Positions 8,834 through 17,424 of a stretch of 35,948 nt of DNA are shown in pieces. A model generated the notes under the pieces. The model did no database searches and had not been told where the DNA came from. It saw only the letters and a list, made by a program, of their open reading frames with translations. Each line of letters starts with the position of its first letter. The first letter of the stretch is position 1. Origin of the DNA: Synergistaceae bacterium (GTDB taxonomy: Bacteria; Synergistota; Synergistia; Synergistales; Synergistaceae); the NCBI GenBank assembly GCA_031269915.1, contig JAISYN010000061.1, positions 1-35,948 on the forward strand. Reading direction: 5' to 3'. Position numbers and translations under genes: made by a program.

Positions 8834-10738
8834 ATGAAATTGATTGAATGGTACCGATACGCTCTCAAGGAAAATAATTTATCTGGAATCCGCGGCAACC
8901 TTGTCGCTATCATCGGAATTATTTCATCTTGTGTTTTTATCTACACGGCGATGTTCGGCAATTTGCCAGGCCTGACCCAGCGCGGACTCATGTTCATGGT
9001 CACTTGCTCCATAGTCTTCCTCGTCAAACCGGTAAATGGCAATAAGGACAGCAAAGCGGCGCTCGCGGCGGATCTGACGCTGGTAGCGATTACAGTCTTT
9101 GTGTTCGGCAACGTCATGATCAACTGGTTTGGCATCCTCAACCGCGCTATCAATGTCAGCGCGCAGGATATGGCCGCGTGCGTTGTCGTCAGCCTGATCG
9201 TCCTGGAGGCGACCCGCCGCGTAATCGGTTTGACCATGCCGATCATTACCCTGGTGTTTATCGCTTATGGCTTTTTGGGGCGATATGCTCCTGGTGTGTT
9301 GCGGCATCGCGGAATTTCACTAAGATCATTTACCGCTTCGGTATACACGACGCAAGAGGGCCTGTATGGTACTGCGGCGACCGCCACCGCAAACTTTATA
9401 ATGATCTTTTTGATCTTTGGCGCATTCCTTGAATTTTCCGGCGCGGGCGAAATGTTCTCGCGCGCGGCGCTCTCACTGTTGGGAGGAAGACGCGGCGGGT
9501 CGGCCAAGGCATCGATCCTGGCCTCGGCTTTAATGGGAATGATCAGCGGAAGCTCGGTGGCTGTCGTTGCCGCCACAGGTTCATTTACGATCCCATTGAT
9601 GAAGAAATACGGCTACAACGATATTGAAGCTGGCGCAATTAACGCCGTGGCCAGCACAGGCGGCCAAATCATGCCGCCTGTCATGGGATCCGCCGCGTTC
9701 ATCATGGCAAACACCATTGGTGTCTCATACTATACGATAGCCTTGATGGCGCTCGTTCCGGCGCTGCTTTACTACCTTGCCGAATTCTTTATGGTTGACA
9801 TGATCGCTGGAAAACGCGGAATCAAGGGACTGAGCCCGGATGAAAAACCTTCGTTAGTCGAGATTCTAAAAAAAGAAGGCTATATGTTCGCGCCGGTGGT
9901 TGTCTTGGTTGTATTGCTGGCAGTTTACAGGACATCTGTCCAAAAGGCGGCCATCTGGTCCATAGTGGTGACACTCTTGGTAAGTTTACCGGACAAGGCT
10001 CACCGCATTACTATTAAGAAATTTCTCGCCGCGCTGATCAACGGCGCCGTTAGCGGCATATCTCTCGGAGGGATTGTCGGCTGTGCCGGCATCATGCTCG
10101 CCATCATAATGCGTACCGGCTTGGCGCAGGCATTTACTGGCGCGCTGGTCACGATCTCCGCCGGACGCCTTATAGTGTTGCTGATCTTGAGCATGATCGC
10201 GTCTATGATTTTGGGGATGGGATTGCCGACGACTGCCTGTTACATCATTGTCTCCACTATGGCGGTACCGGCAATGATGGATCTGGGTGTGTCGAGAGAA
10301 GCCGCGCATATGTTCGCTTTTTATTTTGGCTGTATTTCATCTATTACGCCGCCAGTGGCTGTCGCGGCTTACGCTGCGGCCGGCATATCCGGCTGTGATC
10401 CGTTCAAATGCGGCTGGAAGGCTTGCGTGTTCGGCATTGCCGGATTTATAGTGCCGTATGTGTTCGTCTACCAAAACGAACTGCTGATGATGGGTACAAC
10501 GCCCAATATCATACGGGCAGTAGTTATTGCATTTCTAGGCGTCTACTTCCTCGCGTCAGGTGTTATCGGCTATGCAGTTACGACTTTCCCGAAATGGATA
10601 CAGCCAGTGCTGATCGTCGCGTCGCTGATGGTGATCGTGCCCGAGAATATCAGTACGATTATTGGCCTTGCAGTATGCGCGGTATGTATGATTTACAATT
10701 TAGTATTACATAACAAACAAAAGCGGCTAATGGCTTGA
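8834..10738 (+). CDS. TRAP transporter fused permease (small plus large membrane subunits)
   Basis: About 634 aa polytopic; EFSGAGEMFSRAALSLLGGRRGGSAKASILASALMGMISGSSVAVVAATGSFTIPLMKKYGY, GGQIMPPVMGSAAFIMA, MILGMGLPTTACYIIVSTMAVPAM, ISSITPPVAVAAYAAAGIS. Confidence 0.96.
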   Translation: MKLIEWYRYALKENNLSGIRGNLVAIIGIISSCVFIYTAMFGNLPGLTQRGLMFMVTCSIVFLVKPVNGNKDSKAALAADLTLVAITVFVFGNVMINWFGILNRAINVSAQDMAACVVVSLIVLEATRRVIGLTMPIITLVFIAYGFLGRYAPGVLRHRGISLRSFTASVYTTQEGLYGTAATATANFIMIFLIFGAFLEFSGAGEMFSRAALSLLGGRRGGSAKASILASALMGMISGSSVAVVAATGSFTIPLMKKYGYNDIEAGAINAVASTGGQIMPPVMGSAAFIMANTIGVSYYTIALMALVPALLYYLAEFFMVDMIAGKRGIKGLSPDEKPSLVEILKKEGYMFAPVVVLVVLLAVYRTSVQKAAIWSIVVTLLVSLPDKAHRITIKKFLAALINGAVSGISLGGIVGCAGIMLAIIMRTGLAQAFTGALVTISAGRLIVLLILSMIASMILGMGLPTTACYIIVSTMAVPAMMDLGVSREAAHMFAFYFGCISSITPPVAVAAYAAAGISGCDPFKCGWKACVFGIAGFIVPYVFVYQNELLMMGTTPNIIRAVVIAFLGVYFLASGVIGYAVTTFPKWIQPVLIVASLMVIVPENISTIIGLAVCAVCMIYNLVLHNKQKRLMA

Positions 10739-10745
10739 AAAGCAA

Positions 10746-10784
10746 AAAAATGGCTGTGTGCCTCTCGGATATACAACCATTTTT
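10746..10784 (+). terminator. Candidate intrinsic terminator between the permease and binding-protein copy 3
   Basis: AAAAATGGCTGT ... ACAACCATTTTT, 12-bp stem with one mismatch, ending in a T-run. Confidence 0.6.
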
Positions 10785-10834
10785 CCGACATTAAGCACAA
10801 TTAAATTCAATGTCCGATAGAGGAGGTACTAATC

Positions 10835-11896
10835 ATGAAAATGGGAAAAACAGTTTACATAATCGCCATACTATCGGTTCTCGTGTTTGAGTCAGCAAGC
10901 GCGTGTGACGCCGCAAACGCTTCCGGCGCCTCCGACAACGGCAACAAAGCGCAGACGCACATATACGTGGGTTCCGCGTCGATAGGCAGCACCGCGTATA
11001 CTACGTCTTCCGGAATCGCAACTGTAATCAGCAATAACTCAGACTATATCAGCGTCAATTGCCAAGTGACTTCCGGAACGAATGAGAATTATGCGGCTTT
11101 GTCGACCGGAGATATGGATATGATGAATTGCGATGCCGGCCTTGCATATCGCCTCGGTCACGCGGAAATACCGAAAGGCTCCCCTATGGAACAGATATAC
11201 GAGTTTGAAGCAAATTCGGACGTGAGATTTTTTACGAATTGCGAGCCTATCTTTACCTCTTATATTGTTCGCGCCGACAGCGATATCAGAACAATTCAAG
11301 ATATCCTAAAACCTAGCGTCCGTATCGGCTTTCCGACACCGGGCAGTGCGGCGTATAGCTACAATAAGGCATTTTTTGAAGTGCTTGGCTTTAATCTCGA
11401 TGACATGAATATTTATTATGCGGAGCGCGGTGAGTTGGTCGACGCTTTCAAGGATCGCAATATCGATGTGATTGTTGGCGTCATGGGTGATCTCTCCAAG
11501 CCAAACAGCGTAATTTACGAACTGAGTCTCTCAACTGACGTTCGCTTAATTTCGCTGGATGAGAATACACTGGCTTTATTCAACTCAATCTGCCCCGCTT
11601 ATCTTAAGCACATAATCCCTGTCGGCTGGATGCGAGGCGTAGATACCGAAGTTGTAGTCGTCATGAACGGAGCTAACTTCCTGATCAGCAAGGACATGCC
11701 TGATGACGTCGTATACGACATGTGCAAAGCGCTGTTCGAGAATCTTGATAAATTGTATCAGATCAGCGAGTCATTTAAGTATATCACGAAGGAAACCGCC
11801 GCAGCGGATGTCCCGTGCCCCATTCACCCGGGCGCGCTTAAATACTATGAGGAAAACGGTTTTACGATCACTTACATCCCTGATTATGACTCATAG
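10835..11896 (+). CDS. TAXI-family TRAP transporter solute-binding protein (copy 3)
   Basis: 353 aa, closely related to copies 1 and 2. Confidence 0.95.
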   Translation: MKMGKTVYIIAILSVLVFESASACDAANASGASDNGNKAQTHIYVGSASIGSTAYTTSSGIATVISNNSDYISVNCQVTSGTNENYAALSTGDMDMMNCDAGLAYRLGHAEIPKGSPMEQIYEFEANSDVRFFTNCEPIFTSYIVRADSDIRTIQDILKPSVRIGFPTPGSAAYSYNKAFFEVLGFNLDDMNIYYAERGELVDAFKDRNIDVIVGVMGDLSKPNSVIYELSLSTDVRLISLDENTLALFNSICPAYLKHIIPVGWMRGVDTEVVVVMNGANFLISKDMPDDVVYDMCKALFENLDKLYQISESFKYITKETAAADVPCPIHPGALKYYEENGFTITYIPDYDS

Positions 11897-11937
11897 AGGC
11901 AATTAAAATACGACAAATAAAAAGGAGTTGTTATCGT

Positions 11938-12303
11938 ATGTTCGTAACAAAAGTTGATAAGTCCAAACGGTACGTGGTAACGGCGGAGAATGCCCCCGGG
12001 CATGTGGACCCCGAGTGGATCGGCAAGGTGTTTCGGCAGGGATTGACGGATGGAGAAAGTGTTATGAGAGTCGGCATCGCGGATTTTGAAGATGGCTCGG
12101 TGTCCGCGCTTCATAAGCACGGCAGCGATCAGATTATCATGATCACCGAAGGCGTGGGGATCTGTTCAACAGAAACCGAAGAGATTGAAGTTCATCCCGG
12201 CGATTGCGTTTTGTTCCGCGCCGGCGAACTGCATGTCCACGGCGCCAAGCCCGGACATTCCATGTCTCACTACGCGGTCAGCCTTGATCCGAAAATGAAA
12301 TGA
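11938..12303 (+). CDS. Cupin-domain protein
   Basis: 121 aa; SALHKHGSDQIIMITEGVGICSTETEEIEVHPGDCVLFRAGELHVHGA. Confidence 0.9.
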   Translation: MFVTKVDKSKRYVVTAENAPGHVDPEWIGKVFRQGLTDGESVMRVGIADFEDGSVSALHKHGSDQIIMITEGVGICSTETEEIEVHPGDCVLFRAGELHVHGAKPGHSMSHYAVSLDPKMK

Positions 12304-12367
12304 TTTTTTGGCGCCAAGCCTGGTGAACGCAAGTGAAAATGCGCATATAACAAAGGGGATAAAACAG

Positions 12368-13564
12368 ATGGCAATCGCGGATGATATTTATGGGTCTAAG
12401 GAGAGTTTATGGGCGATCGATTTGGAGCCTGGAGCGTTGTTTGGTGTGGGTTCTCGAAAGAAAACGGGCGAGCGCTTAAAAGGATATGGCGCGACGAGCG
12501 TGCTTTTAGTTTGCGATTTGGCAATGGAGAAACTGGGTTATGCCGAAGAGCTTACTGAAATTATCAAGGCGTCTGGTATAGAGGTGTTCCAGTACGCGAT
12601 AGAACCCAAGGAACCGACCTCCACGGAATGTAACAATTGCGTTGCCTTTGCCAGGAAGCATACGATTGACGGAATAGTCGGCTTAGGTGGCGGCAGTGCC
12701 ATCGATGTCGCGAAGATGACGGGACTAGTTCTGGCGAATGGCGGGAAAACCGAGAATTATCTTGGTTACGGTACCGATTATTCCAAAACAAAAACCTTCC
12801 GGCCAGTTATCGCGCTGCCTACGACTTCCGGTACTGGAGCTGAAGTGAGTACCGCTCTCGCAATCGAAGACGACACGAAAAATATCAAGGCAATCGGCAT
12901 GCACCGCGCGACATTCGCGATTGTAGACCCATCCTACACAGTAGGTCTTCCAAAAGAAGTGACAGCCAACACGGGCATCGACGCGCTGTCTCACGCGCTG
13001 GATTCGGTCTGCAATACCGCTGGGATGCGGAACTGGCTGGCGGACGCGCTTTCTTATGAAGGCATGCGGGTCTGCCACAAATGGCTGCCCGTCGCCTATG
13101 AGGATAGCGATAACCTGGAAGCGCGTTCCTGGATGAGTTACGCTGCGATGGTAGGCGGATACATACTCAAGCTGAGAAGATGCTCATGGGCTCATGCTTT
13201 CGCCAACAAGGTATCGGACCGATATCATTTGCCGCATGGCGTCGGATGCAGTCTGGGGCTGTATGGTCTTGTACGCTATAACGTCACCGAGAACCCGGAG
13301 GCCAACCGCATCATCGCCAGGTCTTTCGGCGTTGACTGCCCGGAGGGCGCTGATATGGTGGAAGTCGGCAAAAAACTTGTCAAGGCGACCGATGATCTTC
13401 AAAAAAGGGTGGGCATGAAGACAATGAAAGAAGCCGGATTGGACAAGGGGTTTATTGATGACGCCATTGATAAGATCAAAAATGACGGAAAATGGAAACT
13501 TGTCCCAAATGTGCCCAACTTTGAGGTCATGGCTAAATCCATCTACGAAGCGTTTGAGATGTAA
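12368..13564 (+). CDS. Iron-containing alcohol dehydrogenase family protein
   Basis: GLGGGSAIDVAKM, LPTTSGTGAEVS, GIDALSHALDS, YHLPHGVGCSL; ATG 12368 preceded by AAAGGGGATAAAACAG. Confidence 0.93.
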   Translation: MAIADDIYGSKESLWAIDLEPGALFGVGSRKKTGERLKGYGATSVLLVCDLAMEKLGYAEELTEIIKASGIEVFQYAIEPKEPTSTECNNCVAFARKHTIDGIVGLGGGSAIDVAKMTGLVLANGGKTENYLGYGTDYSKTKTFRPVIALPTTSGTGAEVSTALAIEDDTKNIKAIGMHRATFAIVDPSYTVGLPKEVTANTGIDALSHALDSVCNTAGMRNWLADALSYEGMRVCHKWLPVAYEDSDNLEARSWMSYAAMVGGYILKLRRCSWAHAFANKVSDRYHLPHGVGCSLGLYGLVRYNVTENPEANRIIARSFGVDCPEGADMVEVGKKLVKATDDLQKRVGMKTMKEAGLDKGFIDDAIDKIKNDGKWKLVPNVPNFEVMAKSIYEAFEM

Positions 13565-13600
13565 TTGAACACCTTTACAACGTTTTTGGAGGATAACTAA

Positions 13601-14371
13601 GTGAAGAAATTAGAAGGGAAAGTTGGGTTAATCACCGGTGCTGCGTCCGGAATGGGCAGGGCTTCAGCGAAGCTGTGGGCTGCGGAAGGCGCCAAAGTAG
13701 CAATTGCGGATATCCAGGACGAGATGGGTGAAGCGGTCGTCGAGGAAATCAAATCGCAAGGCGGGGACGCTTTCTACATGCATATCGACGTAACACGAGC
13801 GGACGAAGTTGAGAATATGGTCAAAAAAACACTCGAAAAATATGGCAAGCTGAATATCTTTTGGCACAATGCCGGCAACGCCGGGCCGGGACTCATAGAG
13901 CGAACCACCGAGGAGGAATACGACTTCACTTTGGCTTTACATGTCAAAGCTGGGTTCTTTGGGGCGAAGTATGCTCTGGAGGAGATGAAGAAGGTTGGCG
14001 GCGGAGCGATGCTCTTCACCAGCTCAATTGCCGGATTGAAAGTTTCCCGGAGCTCCGCGGTCTATTCGATTTGCAAATCGAGCCTGGTCATGTTGACCAA
14101 ATGTCTTGCGCTCCATTATGGAAAGTATAATATTCGCGCGAACTGTATTTGCCCTGGCGCTACCCAAACCCCATTGTTGCCGTCCTTTATGAACCGCAGC
14201 CCCGAGGATGATATTAAGGCCATCAAGGCAAATTACATCGCGAAAATTCCTCTTGGTCGGCTTGGAACCTCAGAGGATATTGCGCTGGCGTCGCTTTGGC
14301 TTGTCTCTGACGACGCTTCGTATGTAAATGGCGCTATCCTGTCCGTTGACGGCGGTTTAGCCTGCGCCTGA
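13601..14371 (+). CDS. Short-chain dehydrogenase/reductase (copy A)
   Basis: GTG start; GLITGAASGMGRASA, HNAGNAGPG, YSICK (YxxxK), CPGATQTPL. Confidence 0.95.
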   Translation: MKKLEGKVGLITGAASGMGRASAKLWAAEGAKVAIADIQDEMGEAVVEEIKSQGGDAFYMHIDVTRADEVENMVKKTLEKYGKLNIFWHNAGNAGPGLIERTTEEEYDFTLALHVKAGFFGAKYALEEMKKVGGGAMLFTSSIAGLKVSRSSAVYSICKSSLVMLTKCLALHYGKYNIRANCICPGATQTPLLPSFMNRSPEDDIKAIKANYIAKIPLGRLGTSEDIALASLWLVSDDASYVNGAILSVDGGLACA

Positions 14372-14380
14372 AAAAAACCT

Positions 14381-14410
14381 GGGAGTGTTGTTTAGAAAAG
14401 CAACGCTCTC
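14381..14410. other. Intercistronic hairpin
   Basis: GGGAGTGTTG-TTTAGAAAAG-CAACGCTCTC; 10-bp stem including wobble pairs. Confidence 0.45.
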
Positions 14411-14434
14411 AAAAACTTTTAGGAGGGTTACATC

Positions 14435-15259
14435 ATGGAAAAAAACATTAAGCTTTATATTCTCAATCTCGGACGTATTGAGATGGATTTTAACATCATC
14501 GTCAATAATGCTACCGTTGCTACCGTGTCAGACAAGGAAGCAAAACACCGCTGGGATTGGGTTCCCATTGATTCGATACTAATTGACCATCCTGAGGGCA
14601 AAATCCTGTTTGATCTCGGTTGCCATCCTGATGGAGACCCCTTAAGAGGAGGCAAACGCTTTTCAAAAACTGTAAATGAAGTGTGCCCATTCTATTATGA
14701 TGACGGGCAGACGATGGAAGAACAACTTGCGCTTTGCGGGACAAAGCCAGAAGAGATCAAGACAATTGTCTTTTCGCATATGCACTATGATCATACCGGC
14801 TATCTCTATTTGTTTCCGCACGCCAACGTTATTGTTTATAAAAAAGAACTCGAATCCGCTGTTTCATCTGTATTCGAAGAACCTAAACGGGAGTTTCATT
14901 CCTATTTGTATGAAGATATCATAGTGCCGGCCGCTAAGTATACATATATCACAGAAGATACGGAAATATTCGATGACATAAAAATGTATAATCTGAAAGG
15001 TCATACTCAAGGATTATGTGGATTAATGATCAAACTGAAAAACACAGGGCCCATGTTCTTTGTCCGCGATGCCTGCAACACATCCATTAACTATGGGCCA
15101 CCCACTCGTCTTCCGGGTCTCGTTGAAAATGTGCCTGATTATTTTGCTTCCACTGAGAAGATTAGAAAAATCGCAGCCGAGAACAATGCTACAGTTGTCT
15201 TTGGTCATGACAAAAATCAGTTTATGAGTATGAAACACGCTCCCGAATATTACGATTGA
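14435..15259 (+). CDS. MBL-fold metallo-hydrolase (N-acyl-homoserine-lactonase-like superfamily)
   Basis: IDHPEGKILFDLGCHPD, FSHMHYDHTGYL (HxHxDH), LKGHTQGLCGLMI, VVFGHDKNQF. Confidence 0.9.
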   Translation: MEKNIKLYILNLGRIEMDFNIIVNNATVATVSDKEAKHRWDWVPIDSILIDHPEGKILFDLGCHPDGDPLRGGKRFSKTVNEVCPFYYDDGQTMEEQLALCGTKPEEIKTIVFSHMHYDHTGYLYLFPHANVIVYKKELESAVSSVFEEPKREFHSYLYEDIIVPAAKYTYITEDTEIFDDIKMYNLKGHTQGLCGLMIKLKNTGPMFFVRDACNTSINYGPPTRLPGLVENVPDYFASTEKIRKIAAENNATVVFGHDKNQFMSMKHAPEYYD

Positions 15260-15273
15260 TTCAGGAACGATTA

Positions 15274-15308
15274 GCAGGAGGCCGCTCATTATTTGGGCGG
15301 TCTCCTGC
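15274..15308. terminator. Strong hairpin terminator downstream of the MBL-fold gene
   Basis: GCAGGAGGCCGC ... GCGGTCTCCTGC, 12-bp stem with one G-T wobble. Confidence 0.8.
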
Positions 15309-15347
15309 GTGATTATTATTAATTATCCACTTTAGATTGTTTCAACG

Positions 15348-16313
15348 CTACCGTTGTAATTCTTCGATCTGTGCTCTGGTCAGCCCAGTTAATTGCTCAA
15401 TTTGGCTGATTGACATTTTCATGTCAATGGCATTTTTCGCTATGGCAAAGCTTCTTTTTGATTCTCCTCTCTTTTCCCCTCTTTTTTCTCCCTCTACTAT
15501 CCCCTCGTCTCGTGCGCCTTTCAGCATGCTTCTTTCGCGAAAATCGGCGAGCACCCAGTCTTCGTATGCTTGACGCACCGCCGGGCTGGCGGCAGCTTCG
15601 CCATAGCGCGCGATGAACTGCGCCGCGCCCGCGTCGCTCTCGACAAATTCTTTCATCCTCGGCTCCATCGCGTATACCTCCTCCGGCAGTTTTTTATTGA
15701 AGTGCATCTCATACAGCAGTCGGCTCCAGCAGTACAGCGGATTCGAGAAATTCGCCGGCGCTTCCGGGAAATAGGGCAATTGCACATTGAACACCGCGAA
15801 TTGCTCCAACGCCACGTCTCGCGGTTCTTTATCGTAGACAAAATGGATAGGTTGGAGTAGTTCCCTGTTGTCCTTCCGACAGTTGTTTACATGCCCGAAA
15901 ATGTTGATTGCCGAAATGTACGGCATTTCAGCAGCCATCTCCAATGCCGTCGTTCCCTTACGCGCCTCGCTTATATACTGATAAGACGCTCCCAGCACGT
16001 TGCGCTGAAGTATAGACGGATCGAAATAAAGCTGAACCTCTTGGGCGGCGATTCTATTGGTATCGCTCTTTGCCAATACATCAATATAACATCCACGATT
16101 GCCGAGGCGTGTCTGTCTTTTCTGCGGCGTCAGTTCGACGACGGTTCCAAACACCTCGCCGCATTCGGACAGCACGGCACCGATAAAGCTCTCCGCGGCG
16201 AGTCCCGCAACACTTTCATCCTTGTAGATTTCCTCGACAACAGGATCCGCCAGCGGCGACATCACATCTGCGTCTATTTTTTTTGCTAAGCCTGAACGAT
16301 CCTCATAAATCAT
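15348..16313 (-). CDS. Rpn family recombination-promoting nuclease/putative transposase (PD-(D/E)XK family)
   Basis: MIYEDRSGLAKKIDADVMSPLADPVVEEIY..., CYIDVLAKSDTNRIAAQEVQLYFDPSILQRNVLGASYQYISEARKG, low-complexity GEKRGEKRGE before the C-terminal helix. ATG 16313 has AGAGGT upstream; the track start at 16337 is an alternative. Confidence 0.85.
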   Translation of the reverse strand: MIYEDRSGLAKKIDADVMSPLADPVVEEIYKDESVAGLAAESFIGAVLSECGEVFGTVVELTPQKRQTRLGNRGCYIDVLAKSDTNRIAAQEVQLYFDPSILQRNVLGASYQYISEARKGTTALEMAAEMPYISAINIFGHVNNCRKDNRELLQPIHFVYDKEPRDVALEQFAVFNVQLPYFPEAPANFSNPLYCWSRLLYEMHFNKKLPEEVYAMEPRMKEFVESDAGAAQFIARYGEAAASPAVRQAYEDWVLADFRERSMLKGARDEGIVEGEKRGEKRGESKRSFAIAKNAIDMKMSISQIEQLTGLTRAQIEELQR

Positions 16314-16413
16314 CCGATTTACCTCTGATAATATCATTGTGAAATATAATATAGCATACTCCGAGGGGTATTTCTACTCGTTTTTCAGGGATGGGTGATA
16401 AAACCGGGTGATT

Positions 16414-16452
16414 GCGAAGGAGGCCACCAAAGTAATGGGCGGCCTCCTTCGC
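16414..16452. terminator. Strong hairpin at the 3' end of the minus-strand catabolic operon
   Basis: GCGAAGGAGGCC ... GGCCTCCTTCGC, perfect 12-bp stem. Confidence 0.75.
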
Positions 16453-16457
16453 AATTA

Positions 16458-17336
16458 TTAATTATCTTGTTTTGGGAGTTCTCTCATCAGGCGGAAAATG
16501 CTTGACGAATCCTTCAGTCCATAACCGCGGGCCTGAGCCATGCGATACCACTGAAGGGCCAAGCTGGCAGAGTAGTTTGGGATGCCTTTTTCTCTGCACA
16601 TATCCATGATCAATTCCATATCTTTCAGCACCAAATTGATGGTGAAACCCGGTTCAATATTGCGGCTCTTGATCTTGGGTATTTTTTCTGTCAGCGCCCT
16701 GGACATTCCCGAGCTATTGCTTATAACATCCAAGAAGGTGTTCAGATCGACATCCAAATGATCGGCCATAACAAGAGCCTCGGCGGCAATGAACTTATGG
16801 CATGAGGACATGAAATTGTTGATTAGTTTCATGGTGGAACCGCCGCCGCGTTTCCCAATGAAATTGAAGGTCTTGCCGATATGCCGGACGTATGGCATGA
16901 CTTCGGCCAATTCTTCCTCGGTAGCGCCAGCCATGATGGATAGCGTACCGGCGGCAGCGCCGTGAGCGCCTCCGCTGACCGGCAGATCGACATAATTGAT
17001 ACCCTTTGCTTTGGCTGCCTCATACATGTCCAAATTGGTGGTTGAATCCACGGTACTCAAATCAAGTATCCATTGTCCGGCTTTGCCATTTGGAACCAGA
17101 TCGGCGCCAACCACTTCCCTGACCTGTTTCGGGCCGGGCAGAGACAAGAAAATGATGTCGCACTTCTCCGCGATTTGTTTGTTGTCCACGATGGTCGCGC
17201 CGGCTTCCGCGAGTTCATCTTTACGCGCCCTGCTAAGATCGCTCACCAGTAATGAACCGGTCGCCTTCAAAATATTTTTGGACATCCCGGAACCCATTGC
17301 CCCCAGGCCGACAAATCCTATCACTTTATCACTCAT
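16458..17336 (-). CDS. NAD(P)-dependent oxidoreductase, 3-hydroxyisobutyrate dehydrogenase family (copy A)
   Basis: GFVGLGAMGSGMSKNI, DLPVSGGAHGAAAGTLSIMAG, GGGSTMKLINNF (catalytic Lys region). Confidence 0.94.
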   Translation of the reverse strand: MSDKVIGFVGLGAMGSGMSKNILKATGSLLVSDLSRARKDELAEAGATIVDNKQIAEKCDIIFLSLPGPKQVREVVGADLVPNGKAGQWILDLSTVDSTTNLDMYEAAKAKGINYVDLPVSGGAHGAAAGTLSIMAGATEEELAEVMPYVRHIGKTFNFIGKRGGGSTMKLINNFMSSCHKFIAAEALVMADHLDVDLNTFLDVISNSSGMSRALTEKIPKIKSRNIEPGFTINLVLKDMELIMDMCREKGIPNYSASLALQWYRMAQARGYGLKDSSSIFRLMRELPKQDN

Positions 17337-17424
17337 AATTGTTTCGCACCCCTTTTATGCGGCTTGCCTGAAACGGTATGAAAACGAGCCAACTATCACA
17401 CCATTCCAGGCAAGCGCTAATTAT

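Noticed and set aside
14435-15259. MBL-fold protein as a quorum-quenching AHL lactonase
   Set aside because: The superfamily match is clear, but catabolic operon context gives no support for quorum quenching; function left open.
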